Assembly: GCA_903874955.1 (NCBI GenBank)
Contig: CAIQTY010000047.1
Coordinates: forward strand, 1-64,000
Direction of reading: 5' to 3'
DNA: 64,000 nt
Source of the DNA: an uncultured Alphaproteobacteria bacterium
GTDB lineage: Bacteria; Pseudomonadota; Alphaproteobacteria; Paracaedibacterales; CAITNM01
The position numbers and the translations under genes were made by a program. How positions within the stretch are numbered: position 1 is the stretch's first letter; every line of letters starts with the position of its first letter. Below the pieces are notes generated by a model. That model did not search any database and had not been told where the DNA came from. It saw nothing but the letters and a program-made list of their open reading frames with translations. Below, in pieces: positions 1 to 10,212 of the stretch.

Positions 1-183
1 AGGGAATATATGGAATTTTATAACCATCACAGGTTGCACCAGTCGCTGTGGTACGAGACGCCAGGGAAAGTACACTTTGCAAAAGCAATTGAAGTTATAG
101 AAGAACCTGTGGATATGATGGATAACTTTTGCAACTTACCCACATACCCACAGGTACAACCACCACAACAAAATTATATTTAA
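1..183 (+). mobile_element. C-terminal part of IS3-family-type transposase (integrase core), truncated by window edge
   Basis: Frame 1 reads REYMEFYNHHRLHQSLWYETPGKVHFAKAIEVIEEP...NYI*; 'YNHHRLHQSL...TP' is typical of the rve domain C-terminus. Confidence 0.8.
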
Positions 184-232
184 AGGATTATAATCAGAGA
201 AATTATATCTCAAAATCTATGCAAAAACTGTC

Positions 233-3200
233 TTGCTAAAAGGGACCACTATACAAATAGGTCAGTTAATATCAATTATTGGTGCTTCTGATGTCCAAGC
301 CGATCCTTTGGTTGCTGATGACAGAGATTTAAGTCTCACTTTAAATTACAGAAAAAATGGAGCCGCTCAGCCCTCCCTGAGGCTAATCTTTGCTGATCAA
401 CAGAAGTACCAACAAGCCAGAGATACAATTACGTTTTTATTTACCCTATTTTCAAAGACCTACGAGAGAGCGTCTAGTGCAATGGGTGACCTTGTGACGG
501 ATATTCTCTCAAGCGCTCAACCCCAAGATTACCACTTAACGCAAATTGATCATCTTTCAAAGACAAGTAGCACACTTAAGGATCACCTGAATTACCATGT
601 TGATAAAGATAAAAATCTTAGAGCTTGGAATGCTCTACCCTTAAAAAACTTCCTACGTATAAATTTCTTACCGCAACAACAGGTTGAAATTTTGAAAAAT
701 ACGGTTCTATTAAAATTTCAAGCTGAATATGCTCAAATACCACTTCAGGATAACCTTCCTTTAGGAAGCCAGGCCCTTGGAGATTTTCTTGAAAAGATTC
801 GGTTATCTATTGTAATGCCAACGCAAATAAATTTCTCAACCCAAGAAATTGAAAAAATTTTTGAAGAATTGGGGTTGTTGCTAGAAATTCCCCAGCCAGG
901 AGAAAAAATTTTTGATAATGACTACTATTCAGCACTTTATGAGTACAGTGTCTCTCTTGGAGAATTGCAAAAAACAGTTCAAGCTAAATTGAGTCCTGAT
1001 GAATACAATGACCAAGGGTATAAGGCTCTTTTTGATGAATTGCAGAAAGAAATAGCTGATTCTAATATCGTGACCGCTTTTGATCAAAGTCGGTTTAGGC
1101 TCGACATGAATATCCAGCTGAAAGCTAAATCTTGCGCTCAATTGCATCAAATCGTTTACATTCTCAAAGGTGGTTCTAAAGATGTTGATATGCCTTGTGA
1201 TGCGAATTTTGCAGTCGAATTGATAAAAGCGGGTGACCTTGCTCCAATTAGATTCGTACTGTCTTTCATGGGGTCATTTGCTCTTGATGGATTTAATGCT
1301 GTTTTAGCAAAATCAGTCCTTGGCCAGCTTGATCCTGCGATTCAAGCAGTTTGCAAAAGTTACTTCGGGCGATCAATTGATCAAATTAAACAACAGCTTC
1401 TTAATGGAAATGGCCTTGGTTTTTCTATGGATGAATACAAAAGCTTAAAGGCTTCACAAAACATTATTCTTATAAAAAGTTATCTAGATTCTGCGATGGT
1501 AGGAACCATTGCTGCTGTTGATTTGAATCAATTAAAGCAAGATATGCTTGGAATTAATCTAGATCAGCCTGAAAAAATTAAAACTGCCCTCGTGATAAGA
1601 GCCTGCGAATTACTGAATTCTCAAGAAATTGCGCAGAAATTAGACACTCAAAATGTTGCAGAAATTGCCGAAAAATCAGCTTATTTTGAAAAGCCGGAGG
1701 TCTTACAAGCAAAGCTAGAATACGACCTGCAACATAATCCCCTCGTGACTGATGACGACAAAGAGAGATTTGCTGATAGCTACATCAAAAAAGCCGGTGA
1801 TGTTAATTTGTTAAACAATTTCTTTGATGCATCGTTTGCTGCAACTGCAAAAAATATAGAACTCGTTAAATTGGTTTCGACGCTGCCGATAATAAGTCTT
1901 GAATACAAAGATGCGTATAATAGCTTCCTCACTAGCGCCAATGCGTTTGGTGGGCAAGCAAATTTGGATGATATATTAAAAGCGACTCAAACTGCTGGCT
2001 ACAACCAAGATCAGTTGTTAATTGTGCAAAGAATTTTAGGTAAACTTATTACACTTAAAAAAGTTGCTGCGGAATTTTTGCAAAAAGGTGATCAAACAGC
2101 CGCTCTGGTAAATACTTCTACTGCTGCTCCACTACAAATAGGATTTACTTTTTCTGCAGGAATCTCACAACTAAATTTAGAAAGGGTTTTTTCTACAAAT
2201 GAATACTTCGGAACATTTTATAATGCTTACAAAGTGCTTCATTACCTGGAATTAAGCATGCCATCGAACGAAGAACTGGATCTTTTAAAACAAGAACTAG
2301 TATTAAAACAACCGCTATTACAACAAAGGTTAGATGCTGTTTTGGGGGCCTATCAGAACTTGCATAGCGAAGCTGGTAAATTTAGCAAAAATATACGCGA
2401 GCTTTTGAAATTTGTTGAAGATTTCAAGGAGCAGAAAGACAAATACCATACGACCTTGGCCTCTGAATCTATTGATTTTTATGCCGACATAGACAAATTA
2501 TTAGCATTAAATACTGGGGGGGCTGCGGCGGGTACCAGCGTGCCCATGTCCGCTCCATCCAACAATAGGCCGAATCCCTTTGGGGGCGGGGGTAATGCAT
2601 CAGGTGTCGCAGGAGCAAAGTTCTCTCTTGCTGGTTTGCGAGGAAAGAATGCCGTAGTCTTAAACAAATATATCTATTCAGAATTGGATGATAAAACATT
2701 AGATGCTTGGTTTGCAGAGACTGACTTAAAAAACTTCCTTGGGTATCAAATAAACTACTTAAAAAATATCGATTTTAGTAACTTAAAAGAAGAAGATGTA
2801 CTCAATTTTGTAAAACAAATAGCAGCCTGTGCTGATTTATACTTGAGAATTAAATTGCAGGATAAATTAAATGGTGTGTACGATGCTGCAGCTAGAGGAC
2901 ATGCTAAGAATAACGCTTTGGATGACTTAAATAAATTTAAATCTAGGTATTTCAGTGCAAAGTATGATACCAAAACGATCTCAAAGCCTTATGCAAAAGC
3001 CCCAATACTAATGTCGGATAACGACGATACTATCGTAATGTTGGCGCTTAGAAGCGTGACCCCGGATCTCAAAAAAGAAATTGGTCAAACAATGATTGAT
3101 TTATTGACTCGTGAAATTGATAGGGTCCGATTTGGATCAAATTCTAGTGCAAGCTCAAGTCCAGCTAGTACCTTGGTTGATGTTATAACCCCATTGATTA

Positions 3201-3259
3201 CTTTGATTGATACTTATATCAGCACAAAACAGGTGAAAGATATTATCGCCAAAAAATAA
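233..3259 (+). CDS. large hypothetical protein (1008 aa) with internal Gly/Asn/Pro-rich linker; TTG start or 5'-truncated
   Basis: Long ORF; no ATG upstream in the open frame (open from about 194); linker NRPNPFGGGGNASG. Confidence 0.65.
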   Translation: MLKGTTIQIGQLISIIGASDVQADPLVADDRDLSLTLNYRKNGAAQPSLRLIFADQQKYQQARDTITFLFTLFSKTYERASSAMGDLVTDILSSAQPQDYHLTQIDHLSKTSSTLKDHLNYHVDKDKNLRAWNALPLKNFLRINFLPQQQVEILKNTVLLKFQAEYAQIPLQDNLPLGSQALGDFLEKIRLSIVMPTQINFSTQEIEKIFEELGLLLEIPQPGEKIFDNDYYSALYEYSVSLGELQKTVQAKLSPDEYNDQGYKALFDELQKEIADSNIVTAFDQSRFRLDMNIQLKAKSCAQLHQIVYILKGGSKDVDMPCDANFAVELIKAGDLAPIRFVLSFMGSFALDGFNAVLAKSVLGQLDPAIQAVCKSYFGRSIDQIKQQLLNGNGLGFSMDEYKSLKASQNIILIKSYLDSAMVGTIAAVDLNQLKQDMLGINLDQPEKIKTALVIRACELLNSQEIAQKLDTQNVAEIAEKSAYFEKPEVLQAKLEYDLQHNPLVTDDDKERFADSYIKKAGDVNLLNNFFDASFAATAKNIELVKLVSTLPIISLEYKDAYNSFLTSANAFGGQANLDDILKATQTAGYNQDQLLIVQRILGKLITLKKVAAEFLQKGDQTAALVNTSTAAPLQIGFTFSAGISQLNLERVFSTNEYFGTFYNAYKVLHYLELSMPSNEELDLLKQELVLKQPLLQQRLDAVLGAYQNLHSEAGKFSKNIRELLKFVEDFKEQKDKYHTTLASESIDFYADIDKLLALNTGGAAAGTSVPMSAPSNNRPNPFGGGGNASGVAGAKFSLAGLRGKNAVVLNKYIYSELDDKTLDAWFAETDLKNFLGYQINYLKNIDFSNLKEEDVLNFVKQIAACADLYLRIKLQDKLNGVYDAAARGHAKNNALDDLNKFKSRYFSAKYDTKTISKPYAKAPILMSDNDDTIVMLALRSVTPDLKKEIGQTMIDLLTREIDRVRFGSNSSASSSPASTLVDVITPLITLIDTYISTKQVKDIIAKK

Positions 3260-3267
3260 AATTCTCT

Positions 3268-4185
3268 TCACCCCCTAAATAGCACATACCTAAGCCATTT
3301 TAGAGGAGGGAAGCGCCAGGCTTTATGTTCAAGGTAGGACATGCTCGGTTGTTGATAAGGCATAAGGCTAAAATTGGCTTCATTGGAATGACGGTGCTGC
3401 CACTTGATTATTGACTCATAATCGTTTTCAGCTAGGGCAATCATGCGCTCAGGGTATTTCAGCAGAACTGCACAAAGCAAAGATTGATCGTGCATATGCA
3501 GCCCTTTACCATAGCCTTTGATAAAATTTGGCTTGCTGCATAGCTCAAGCCAGTGTTTGATAAAATCTCTGGTTAGTTTGCAATTTCGAAATACCATAAA
3601 TCCTGCCCATAGGGGTTTAGATTTGTCGAATTCAGGGTTGTCAGAAACGCCAAGTTCTTGTGCTACTTGGTGATCGAGATTCGATTGTATCGTGCCATAA
3701 ACTTCTCGGTTGTACCGGTAGAAAATGCCATCATATCGTTCAAGATGTTTTAAAATTGGCGTTAAAGATCTGGTGAAAATTGATCCGGAGTCTGCATAAA
3801 CAATAATACTGCCTTCAGGAGTGTTCTCCATGGTTTTCAAAATAACATAAGGCTTCCATAGCCAATATCCTGCACCATACTTTTCGTCTAATAATTCTTG
3901 ATTTTTTTTGTAAAACTCTGCGTCAATGTGACAGCGGCGGTAGTTTAAAATAAAATCAATTCCGCGATTTAGGGCTGACTGCGCTAGGGCATTTTGGTTT
4001 TGATAAAATACTTCGTTGCCATCTGCATAGGAAACAAGGTACACACCAGCACTGTAAAGTTTTTCTGATGAATTAAAATCAGGATTAGCAATAGGGTCAA
4101 TGCGCCTCGTTGAAATATCAAAAAGTGTGTAACTAAGCTGTAGACAGCCGTAGCATATCAAAAAAATAGAAATCAGTTTTTTCAT
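3268..4185 (-). CDS. putative glycosyltransferase-like protein with N-terminal signal/anchor
   Basis: Motifs 'YGAGYWLWKPYVILKTM' and 'GSIIVYADSGS' resemble sugar-transferase-like families. Confidence 0.5.
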   Translation of the reverse strand: MKKLISIFLICYGCLQLSYTLFDISTRRIDPIANPDFNSSEKLYSAGVYLVSYADGNEVFYQNQNALAQSALNRGIDFILNYRRCHIDAEFYKKNQELLDEKYGAGYWLWKPYVILKTMENTPEGSIIVYADSGSIFTRSLTPILKHLERYDGIFYRYNREVYGTIQSNLDHQVAQELGVSDNPEFDKSKPLWAGFMVFRNCKLTRDFIKHWLELCSKPNFIKGYGKGLHMHDQSLLCAVLLKYPERMIALAENDYESIIKWQHRHSNEANFSLMPYQQPSMSYLEHKAWRFPPLKWLRYVLFRG

Positions 4186-4781
4186 AAAATCATCGGTAAC
4201 AGTGAACGCTTAAAAAGGGCAAATGCTTTTGTTCTGTGTGAAGTGAGAGATTTTTCAGCTATTGTCATTTCTCCATAAGTGCGTGTGTCTCCATTTGGAA
4301 CGAACATTGAATCGTATCCGAATTTTTTTTCGCCTCGTGTAGGCCATACTAATTGTCCTTGGGTTTGTCCTTTAAATATTTTAGCTGAACCATCGGGCCA
4401 CACGACAGCAAGCACGCAAATAAAATATGCTTTTCTGGGTTTGTCCCCAAGGCGGTGGTTGACTTTTTCACAAGCCATTTGAAAATCTCGTTCAGGGCCC
4501 CCCCATCTGGCAGAGTAAATCCCTGGCATACCATCAAGCGCAGGTACAGAAAGTCCAGAATCATCAGCCAGGGAAACATATCCTGTTTTATTTGCGGTAT
4601 ATCTTGCTTTTAAAAGTGCATTCCCTGCAAAAGTTGTTTCTGTTTCATCGGGCTCTGCAACATCAAGGCTTTCAGAACTTTTAATATTTAACTGGTACGG
4701 TTCCAAGAGAACTTTTATTTCTTCTAACTTGCTATGATTATGAGTTGCTATAACAAGAGTATCATCAATTTTAAGTTTCAA
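4182..4781 (-). CDS. rdgB: XTP/dITP diphosphatase (Ham1/RdgB family)
   Basis: 'VIATHNHSKLEEIK', 'ADDSGLSVPALDGMPGIYSARWGG', 'FGYDSMFVP'. Confidence 0.93.
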   Translation of the reverse strand: MKLKIDDTLVIATHNHSKLEEIKVLLEPYQLNIKSSESLDVAEPDETETTFAGNALLKARYTANKTGYVSLADDSGLSVPALDGMPGIYSARWGGPERDFQMACEKVNHRLGDKPRKAYFICVLAVVWPDGSAKIFKGQTQGQLVWPTRGEKKFGYDSMFVPNGDTRTYGEMTIAEKSLTSHRTKAFALFKRSLLPMIL

Positions 4782-4980
4782 CTTTAGTCACTCCGGACTG
4801 AATGTGATTTTTAACAATTAAAGTACATTTAAGCCTTTCGGTTAGTTTTTGTCATCATCAAAAGCATGCCGATAGTTAGGATTCTAAAATAACACCCTAA
4901 TTACTTCTTAATAATAGCTATTGAAAATTTATCGATAAAACAGCTAAAATTTTATTAGTTTTTTTGTTTTTTTATAAAAA

Positions 4981-5853
4981 TTGTCTCAGCATCATACTAC
5001 CCCTGATTACGCAAAGAAAGTTCGTGGCCTAGGTGTCTTGAGCTTAGAAGAAGAGTACAAGCTTGCTAAGGATTGGCGGGAAAACCAAGATAGAAAATCC
5101 ATGGAAAAACTTGCAGCCGCACATCTGAGATTGGTAGCTAAAGTTGCTGCCGGTTATAGGGGCTATGGTCTGCCGATGAGTGATTTGATTGCAGAAGGCA
5201 ATATTGGGATGATGCAGGCTATGAAGCATTACGAACCTGATCGTGGTTTTCGTTTTGCAACGTATGCTGTTTGGTGGATTAAAGCCAGCATGCAGGACTA
5301 TATTTTGCACACATGGTCGCTGGTTAAAATTGGTACAACAGCAGCACAAAAGAAGTTATTTTTCTCTCTTAAGAAAACAAAAAAATCTCTAATTGATGAG
5401 GCGCAAGAAGAAGATGCAGAGATGCTAAGTGATAAATTAACCCCGGAATTGGTCACAAAAATTGCGCATAAGCTCAATGTTACGGAAGAAGAAGTTTGGT
5501 CAATGGAACAGCGTATAGGAAGTAAGGATTCTTCCCTTAACACGCCTATTAAACAAACAGAAAGCACTATTGAATGGATGGATTGGATAGCAGATGAGAG
5601 CGATAATCAGGAAATTCAAGTAGTGCAGCGAGACGAAATGGAAAAACGTCAAGCAGCCTTAGATGGGGCAATGAAAATGCTTAATGCAAGAGAAAGAGAA
5701 ATTATTGTTGCACGTCGTTTAGACGAGCCTCCAAAAACCCTTGAAGAAATAAGTCAATATTTAAAAATCTCCAGAGAGAGAGTGAGACAATTAGAGATTT
5801 CTGCTTTTGAAAAATTGAAAAAAGCGCTGAAATTTTCCCCTTATCATCATTAA
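4981..5853 (+). CDS. rpoH: RNA polymerase sigma-32 factor RpoH (TTG start)
   Basis: Sigma-70 region 2 'HLRLVAKVAAGYRGYGLPMSDLIAEGNIGMMQAMKHYEPDRGFRFATYAVWWIKASMQDYI' and region 4 HTH. Confidence 0.92.
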   Translation: MSQHHTTPDYAKKVRGLGVLSLEEEYKLAKDWRENQDRKSMEKLAAAHLRLVAKVAAGYRGYGLPMSDLIAEGNIGMMQAMKHYEPDRGFRFATYAVWWIKASMQDYILHTWSLVKIGTTAAQKKLFFSLKKTKKSLIDEAQEEDAEMLSDKLTPELVTKIAHKLNVTEEEVWSMEQRIGSKDSSLNTPIKQTESTIEWMDWIADESDNQEIQVVQRDEMEKRQAALDGAMKMLNAREREIIVARRLDEPPKTLEEISQYLKISRERVRQLEISAFEKLKKALKFSPYHH

Positions 5854-6050
5854 AGAGGAGATGTTTAAAAAAAATACTTATTAAGAGTAATTTTTTTAAA
5901 TTTTTTATCATTTATAATCACAAAATCTTTCAATGCTTGTTTTAATAATTATAAACAAGCAAATTAGCACAATAATGACCTTAATCAGATTTTAACCATT
6001 TAAGATGCATTATTAAATTAAGCTAATGTTTTTGAAAATTATCGACCTAA

Positions 6051-7004
6051 ATGAATAAAAATACTTTAAATATTATTGACTGCACTTTTCGTGACGGTGG
6101 TTATTATACAGATTGGTTTTTTGAAAAAAATCTTGTTGAGAAAACCCTAAAAGTACTATCTAAACTCCCAATTGATGTCGTCGAAATTGGATTCCGTCAG
6201 TTTAAGGGGGAAAAAAATTATGGTGAATATGCGTATTCTACTGAAAAGTTTCTTAATTCTTTAGCAATTCCTGGAAATCTAAAGATTGCTGTAATGGTTG
6301 AAACGAGTCATCTGAATTTATTTGATGAGACAAAGCAAAGAAAACTTTTTGTCTCCAAAGTTCAAAGTCATATTGCTATGATACGCGTTTGTGCATATTT
6401 TAAGGATTTTGAAAAAGCAAAATTTATTTGTGGATATCTGAAAGAGATTGGCTACGCCACCACAATAAACATCATACATATATCAAAACATTCTCTTTCC
6501 GAGATCAAAGAAAAAATGAAACATCTAAAAGATTTTGATTTGGATGTTATATATTTTGCAGACACTTTTGGGAATCTTGTTCCTGAAACCGTAAAAAAAA
6601 TTGCTGAAATTTTTAAAAATCATACAGATATTCCTATAGGTTTTCATTCCCATGAAAATCGCGGACTAGCTCTAGCAAACGTTCTTTGTGCAATAGATAG
6701 TGGGGTTGAGTGGGTTGATGGAACATTATCAGGCATGGGGCGTGGGGCAGGTAATGTGTCTACGGAAGCTTTACTCATCGAGATGATGAAGTTGATAAAT
6801 AAAGATATCGGAATAAGTGAACTTCTTGAATTACTTCAATGTTATTTCTATCCACTTAGGGAAGAATGTGGATGGGGATACACCTCTTACGCTCATTATG
6901 CATCTGTTAAAAATATACATCCATTTCTTGTTCAAAAAATCCTTAAAAACAAGAATCTAAAACCAAAAGAAATCTTTATGGGTATTGATGAGTGCTTATC
7001 ATGA
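6051..7004 (+). CDS. DRE-TIM metallolyase / HMGL-like aldolase (4-hydroxy-2-oxovalerate aldolase-like)
   Basis: 'IIDCTFRDGGYYTDW', 'FADTFGNLVPETV', 'GFHSHENRGLALAN', 'DGTLSGMGRGAGNVSTE'. Confidence 0.8.
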   Translation: MNKNTLNIIDCTFRDGGYYTDWFFEKNLVEKTLKVLSKLPIDVVEIGFRQFKGEKNYGEYAYSTEKFLNSLAIPGNLKIAVMVETSHLNLFDETKQRKLFVSKVQSHIAMIRVCAYFKDFEKAKFICGYLKEIGYATTINIIHISKHSLSEIKEKMKHLKDFDLDVIYFADTFGNLVPETVKKIAEIFKNHTDIPIGFHSHENRGLALANVLCAIDSGVEWVDGTLSGMGRGAGNVSTEALLIEMMKLINKDIGISELLELLQCYFYPLREECGWGYTSYAHYASVKNIHPFLVQKILKNKNLKPKEIFMGIDECLS

Positions 7005-8110
7005 AATTTAAGTTGAAGATATTTTATAAATTATTTTTTTTCGGTATTTTTTTTCTTATTTCGTCTTATAGCGTTTGTGAATGCGCTGATATTGGATCTA
7101 ATAAAAAAAAAATTTATATGGTCCATTGGGTAAATGAGGGGCGTCTTTCATGCGGGCAATCTTTTATAGACTATTTTAAAGAGAAAGATCCTGATGTAGA
7201 AATTATCGAAAGAGAGGCAAAACAAAGTAAGGACAACCTTAAAAAGATAGTTGAAGAAATAAAAAAAATAAAACCAAATCTTATTTATATTTATAGCACC
7301 ACAGCTCTAATTGAAATAGCAGGCACCTACGATGCTGTCGATCCCACTCGGCATATTACAGATATTCCGATCATAACTGTAGGGCAGTCAGAGCCTGTTT
7401 TATCAAAAGTTATAAAAGAAATAGGAAAACCAACTGGAAGAAATGTATCAGGAGTAGGGCAGCATGTGCCTGCAAATCTCTCTTATAAAATGATGCAGCA
7501 ATATACAGGGAATCTTAAGAAAATTATTATTCTTTGCAACAAGTTTGAAACCAACTCAATAGCTGCTGCTCAAAGTTTGAGGGCAGAAGTTGAAAAGCAA
7601 AACCAAAAAATAAAAATAAAAGCAAATCAAGTAAAGTGCGAAATCGTTTTTTTTGATATTGTTCCTGGTAAAAATACGACCGTTGTTGTTCCAGGAAGCA
7701 TAGAAAAAACCGTTTTAAATATTCTTGATCAAAAACCGGATATGGTTTTTATGACTAGTGATACGATAAATACAAATTTAAATTCTGAAATTATTAATAA
7801 TTTTATTAAGTATAAAAGCAAGCATGCAGTGCCTATTTTCACAACTCTTGAACTTCAAGTAACCAGGCCTAATTCATGCACCTTTGCTTATTTTACAAGT
7901 TTTTCAGATATGGGGCTTTTGGCTGCCAAAAAAGCCGAACAAGTTTTAGACGCAAAAGAAGATATAAAAAAAGTTCCCTATGATATCGGTCACAAAATGT
8001 CTCTTGTGATAAGGCAAGATACCATGAATGCATCGGGAGTCTCTCCATTAATCTCCCTTTTAGAGCCTGCAGAGATCTTGGTAGAAGAAAAGGATAAACA
8101 CCATGGATGA
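7001..8110 (+). CDS. ABC-transporter-type substrate-binding protein (PF04392/TrpX-like), exported; no ABC permease or ATPase adjacent
   Basis: Hydrophobic N-terminus; 'GKPTGRNVSGVGQHVPANLSYKMMQQ...LKKIIILCN'; ATG 7001 overlaps the TGA of the aldolase. Confidence 0.75.
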   Translation: MKFKLKIFYKLFFFGIFFLISSYSVCECADIGSNKKKIYMVHWVNEGRLSCGQSFIDYFKEKDPDVEIIEREAKQSKDNLKKIVEEIKKIKPNLIYIYSTTALIEIAGTYDAVDPTRHITDIPIITVGQSEPVLSKVIKEIGKPTGRNVSGVGQHVPANLSYKMMQQYTGNLKKIIILCNKFETNSIAAAQSLRAEVEKQNQKIKIKANQVKCEIVFFDIVPGKNTTVVVPGSIEKTVLNILDQKPDMVFMTSDTINTNLNSEIINNFIKYKSKHAVPIFTTLELQVTRPNSCTFAYFTSFSDMGLLAAKKAEQVLDAKEDIKKVPYDIGHKMSLVIRQDTMNASGVSPLISLLEPAEILVEEKDKHHG

Positions 8111-10208
8111 CTACATAAGTTTAGTGAAATCATTTAAAAATATGATTTTTAAAATTATTGCTTATTTTATCGTCACTAATTTTGTAGTGGGAAGTGTTTT
8201 GTATTTCTTGCACATAGGCGCTCAAAAAGAAGGACTATTCAATGAAATTTCCGAAAAAGCCCATACCATAGGTTCCTCAATTGAGCTTTTGTTAGATAAA
8301 GCCATAAATGCCGGGATACCATTTACTGAAATAAAAGGCCTACAAGAATATTTGGATATGAAATTAAAATCTTCTGAAGAGCTGGAGTATATCTTTGTAA
8401 CCGATGTAAAAGGTAATGTTGTTGCCCAAACCCAAAGTGCGCCTAACCCAATTCATGGAAATTTAAAGCAGTTTTCTATGGTTACCGACCCGATAAAAGA
8501 TCAAATGAAACCATTCAAAATATTTTCTTACGTTAACATTCCAATTACGATTCTTATTGAAGAAGAAAATAATAAACATTATGGATACCTGCATCTTGGG
8601 GTTTCTGTCAAAGCAGTACAAAACAAAATAAGCGATATTTTCTTTGATATTGCCATCATTTTGTTTGTTTCTTTAGTTGTAGGTTTTGAATTTATAAGAT
8701 TTACATTCATAAACTATGTTGCAACACCTATAGGTGATTTTTTAGCGGCAATTAACCGTATGGCGAAAGGAGATCTTTCCCTTGTTTCATCACTGCGGGC
8801 ATCAACGGGTATTTATAGATGTTTAGAGAAACTCAATGATCTTATTTACCTTTATTGTTCTAAAATTAGAAATATTATTATTGAGTTTGAGAAAATAGGT
8901 AAGAAAAATTTTTTATACGAATTGATAAAAGATAATATCAATGAAATAAAAAGTTCTGTTTTGATTCCGAAGGGTGAAAAACCTGATATCGCTCCTTTAT
9001 CTCCCGCAATTGAAAACTTACGTTTGGTTGTTTTTCTCTCCCTGATATGTGAGGGAATAATTTTAACAATTTCACCTGGCTATGCGGGACAGTTCTACGT
9101 AGAAAATCCTTATATATCCAAACAATTTTTTTCTAGTCTTCCTGTTCTGTTATTTATTCTTACATCTGTGTTAACGCTTCCGCTTGGATTGGTGTTTACG
9201 AACAAATATGGATTTCGAAGAACTTTTCAGTTTGGTCTTGTTTTATACTGTGTAGGTTTCCTTATGCCGTGTACTTTTCCTGATAGTATATTTGCATTTT
9301 TAGCATGCCGATTTTTTAGTGGTATGGGATTTGGGATTCTTTACTTTGCTTTTCAAAATTACGTAAGTACTTACAGTGTTCCTGAAAGGCGTGTTGAACA
9401 TTTTTCAATTTATCTTGTTGCTCAAGGTGCCGCATTCCTGACGGGGATGCCAGTTGGAGGATTGCTCGTTGATAATATTGGGTATTTTTACATATTTGTT
9501 TTATCCACAGTTATTATTCTTTTTGCGATTCTTTATTCAGGAAAATATATACTCGATTATCAAGGGTTTGAAAAAACTGAATCTAGGCCCCCTCTTATTA
9601 GTCCTTTTAAAATTACAAAAATCCCTGGGCTTTCAAGAATTATTCTTTGTCTAGCATTTCCCACAAGATTTCTTTATACGGCGCTTCTTGCTGTGCTTGA
9701 TCCTTTATATCTAACTCAACTAGGAAATTCTATGTCAATCGTAGGTAGGGTCCTTATGATATATGGAATTTTTGTCTTTTGTATGTCGCCCCATGCATAT
9801 AGGGTGGTTTCATTTTTTAAAAGACCTGTGATTTCATGTGTGTTATGCAATGTGCTGATCGGTATATCTCTTCTTGTTCAGTATACAGTGCCGACTACAC
9901 AAGGCGTTGTCATAGCTCTAACAATGTATTCAGTTGGTGCAGTTATCCATGTGTCTTCGATGATGGCTTTACTTGAAAATTTTGTGAAAGAAAATTCTGT
10001 TCCTGGTGGTCATCAATACGTTATCAGTATTTATTTCACGTATGAACGCATTGCAATGTTATTCGCACCTCTTATCTCAGGAATTTGTATCGCACATTTA
10101 GGATATGAACTAACTGCTTTGTTTTTTTGCGTTTCAATATTGGGGGCTAACCTAGTGTTTATTTTTCTTGAAAAAAATAAATTAAGTCTTTTTACAAAAA
10201 GGAGCTAA
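8103..10208 (+). CDS. sensor (TM-periplasmic domain-TM) + HAMP-like linker + MFS transporter fusion
   Basis: N-term TM, about 150-aa extracytoplasmic region, TM, 'YVATPIGDFLAAINRMAKGDLS' HAMP-like, then multiple TM segments with MFS-like 'LPLGLVFTNKYGFRRTFQFG' and 'CRFFSGMGFGILYFAFQNYV'. Confidence 0.7.
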   Translation: MDDYISLVKSFKNMIFKIIAYFIVTNFVVGSVLYFLHIGAQKEGLFNEISEKAHTIGSSIELLLDKAINAGIPFTEIKGLQEYLDMKLKSSEELEYIFVTDVKGNVVAQTQSAPNPIHGNLKQFSMVTDPIKDQMKPFKIFSYVNIPITILIEEENNKHYGYLHLGVSVKAVQNKISDIFFDIAIILFVSLVVGFEFIRFTFINYVATPIGDFLAAINRMAKGDLSLVSSLRASTGIYRCLEKLNDLIYLYCSKIRNIIIEFEKIGKKNFLYELIKDNINEIKSSVLIPKGEKPDIAPLSPAIENLRLVVFLSLICEGIILTISPGYAGQFYVENPYISKQFFSSLPVLLFILTSVLTLPLGLVFTNKYGFRRTFQFGLVLYCVGFLMPCTFPDSIFAFLACRFFSGMGFGILYFAFQNYVSTYSVPERRVEHFSIYLVAQGAAFLTGMPVGGLLVDNIGYFYIFVLSTVIILFAILYSGKYILDYQGFEKTESRPPLISPFKITKIPGLSRIILCLAFPTRFLYTALLAVLDPLYLTQLGNSMSIVGRVLMIYGIFVFCMSPHAYRVVSFFKRPVISCVLCNVLIGISLLVQYTVPTTQGVVIALTMYSVGAVIHVSSMMALLENFVKENSVPGGHQYVISIYFTYERIAMLFAPLISGICIAHLGYELTALFFCVSILGANLVFIFLEKNKLSLFTKRS

Positions 10209-10212
10209 CACT

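Noticed and set aside
929-1150. Short antisense ORFs inside long genes (for example 929-1150, 2469-2699, 5044-5349, 18245-18550, 61623-61973)
   Set aside because: Fully nested opposite well-supported CDSs, no independent evidence.
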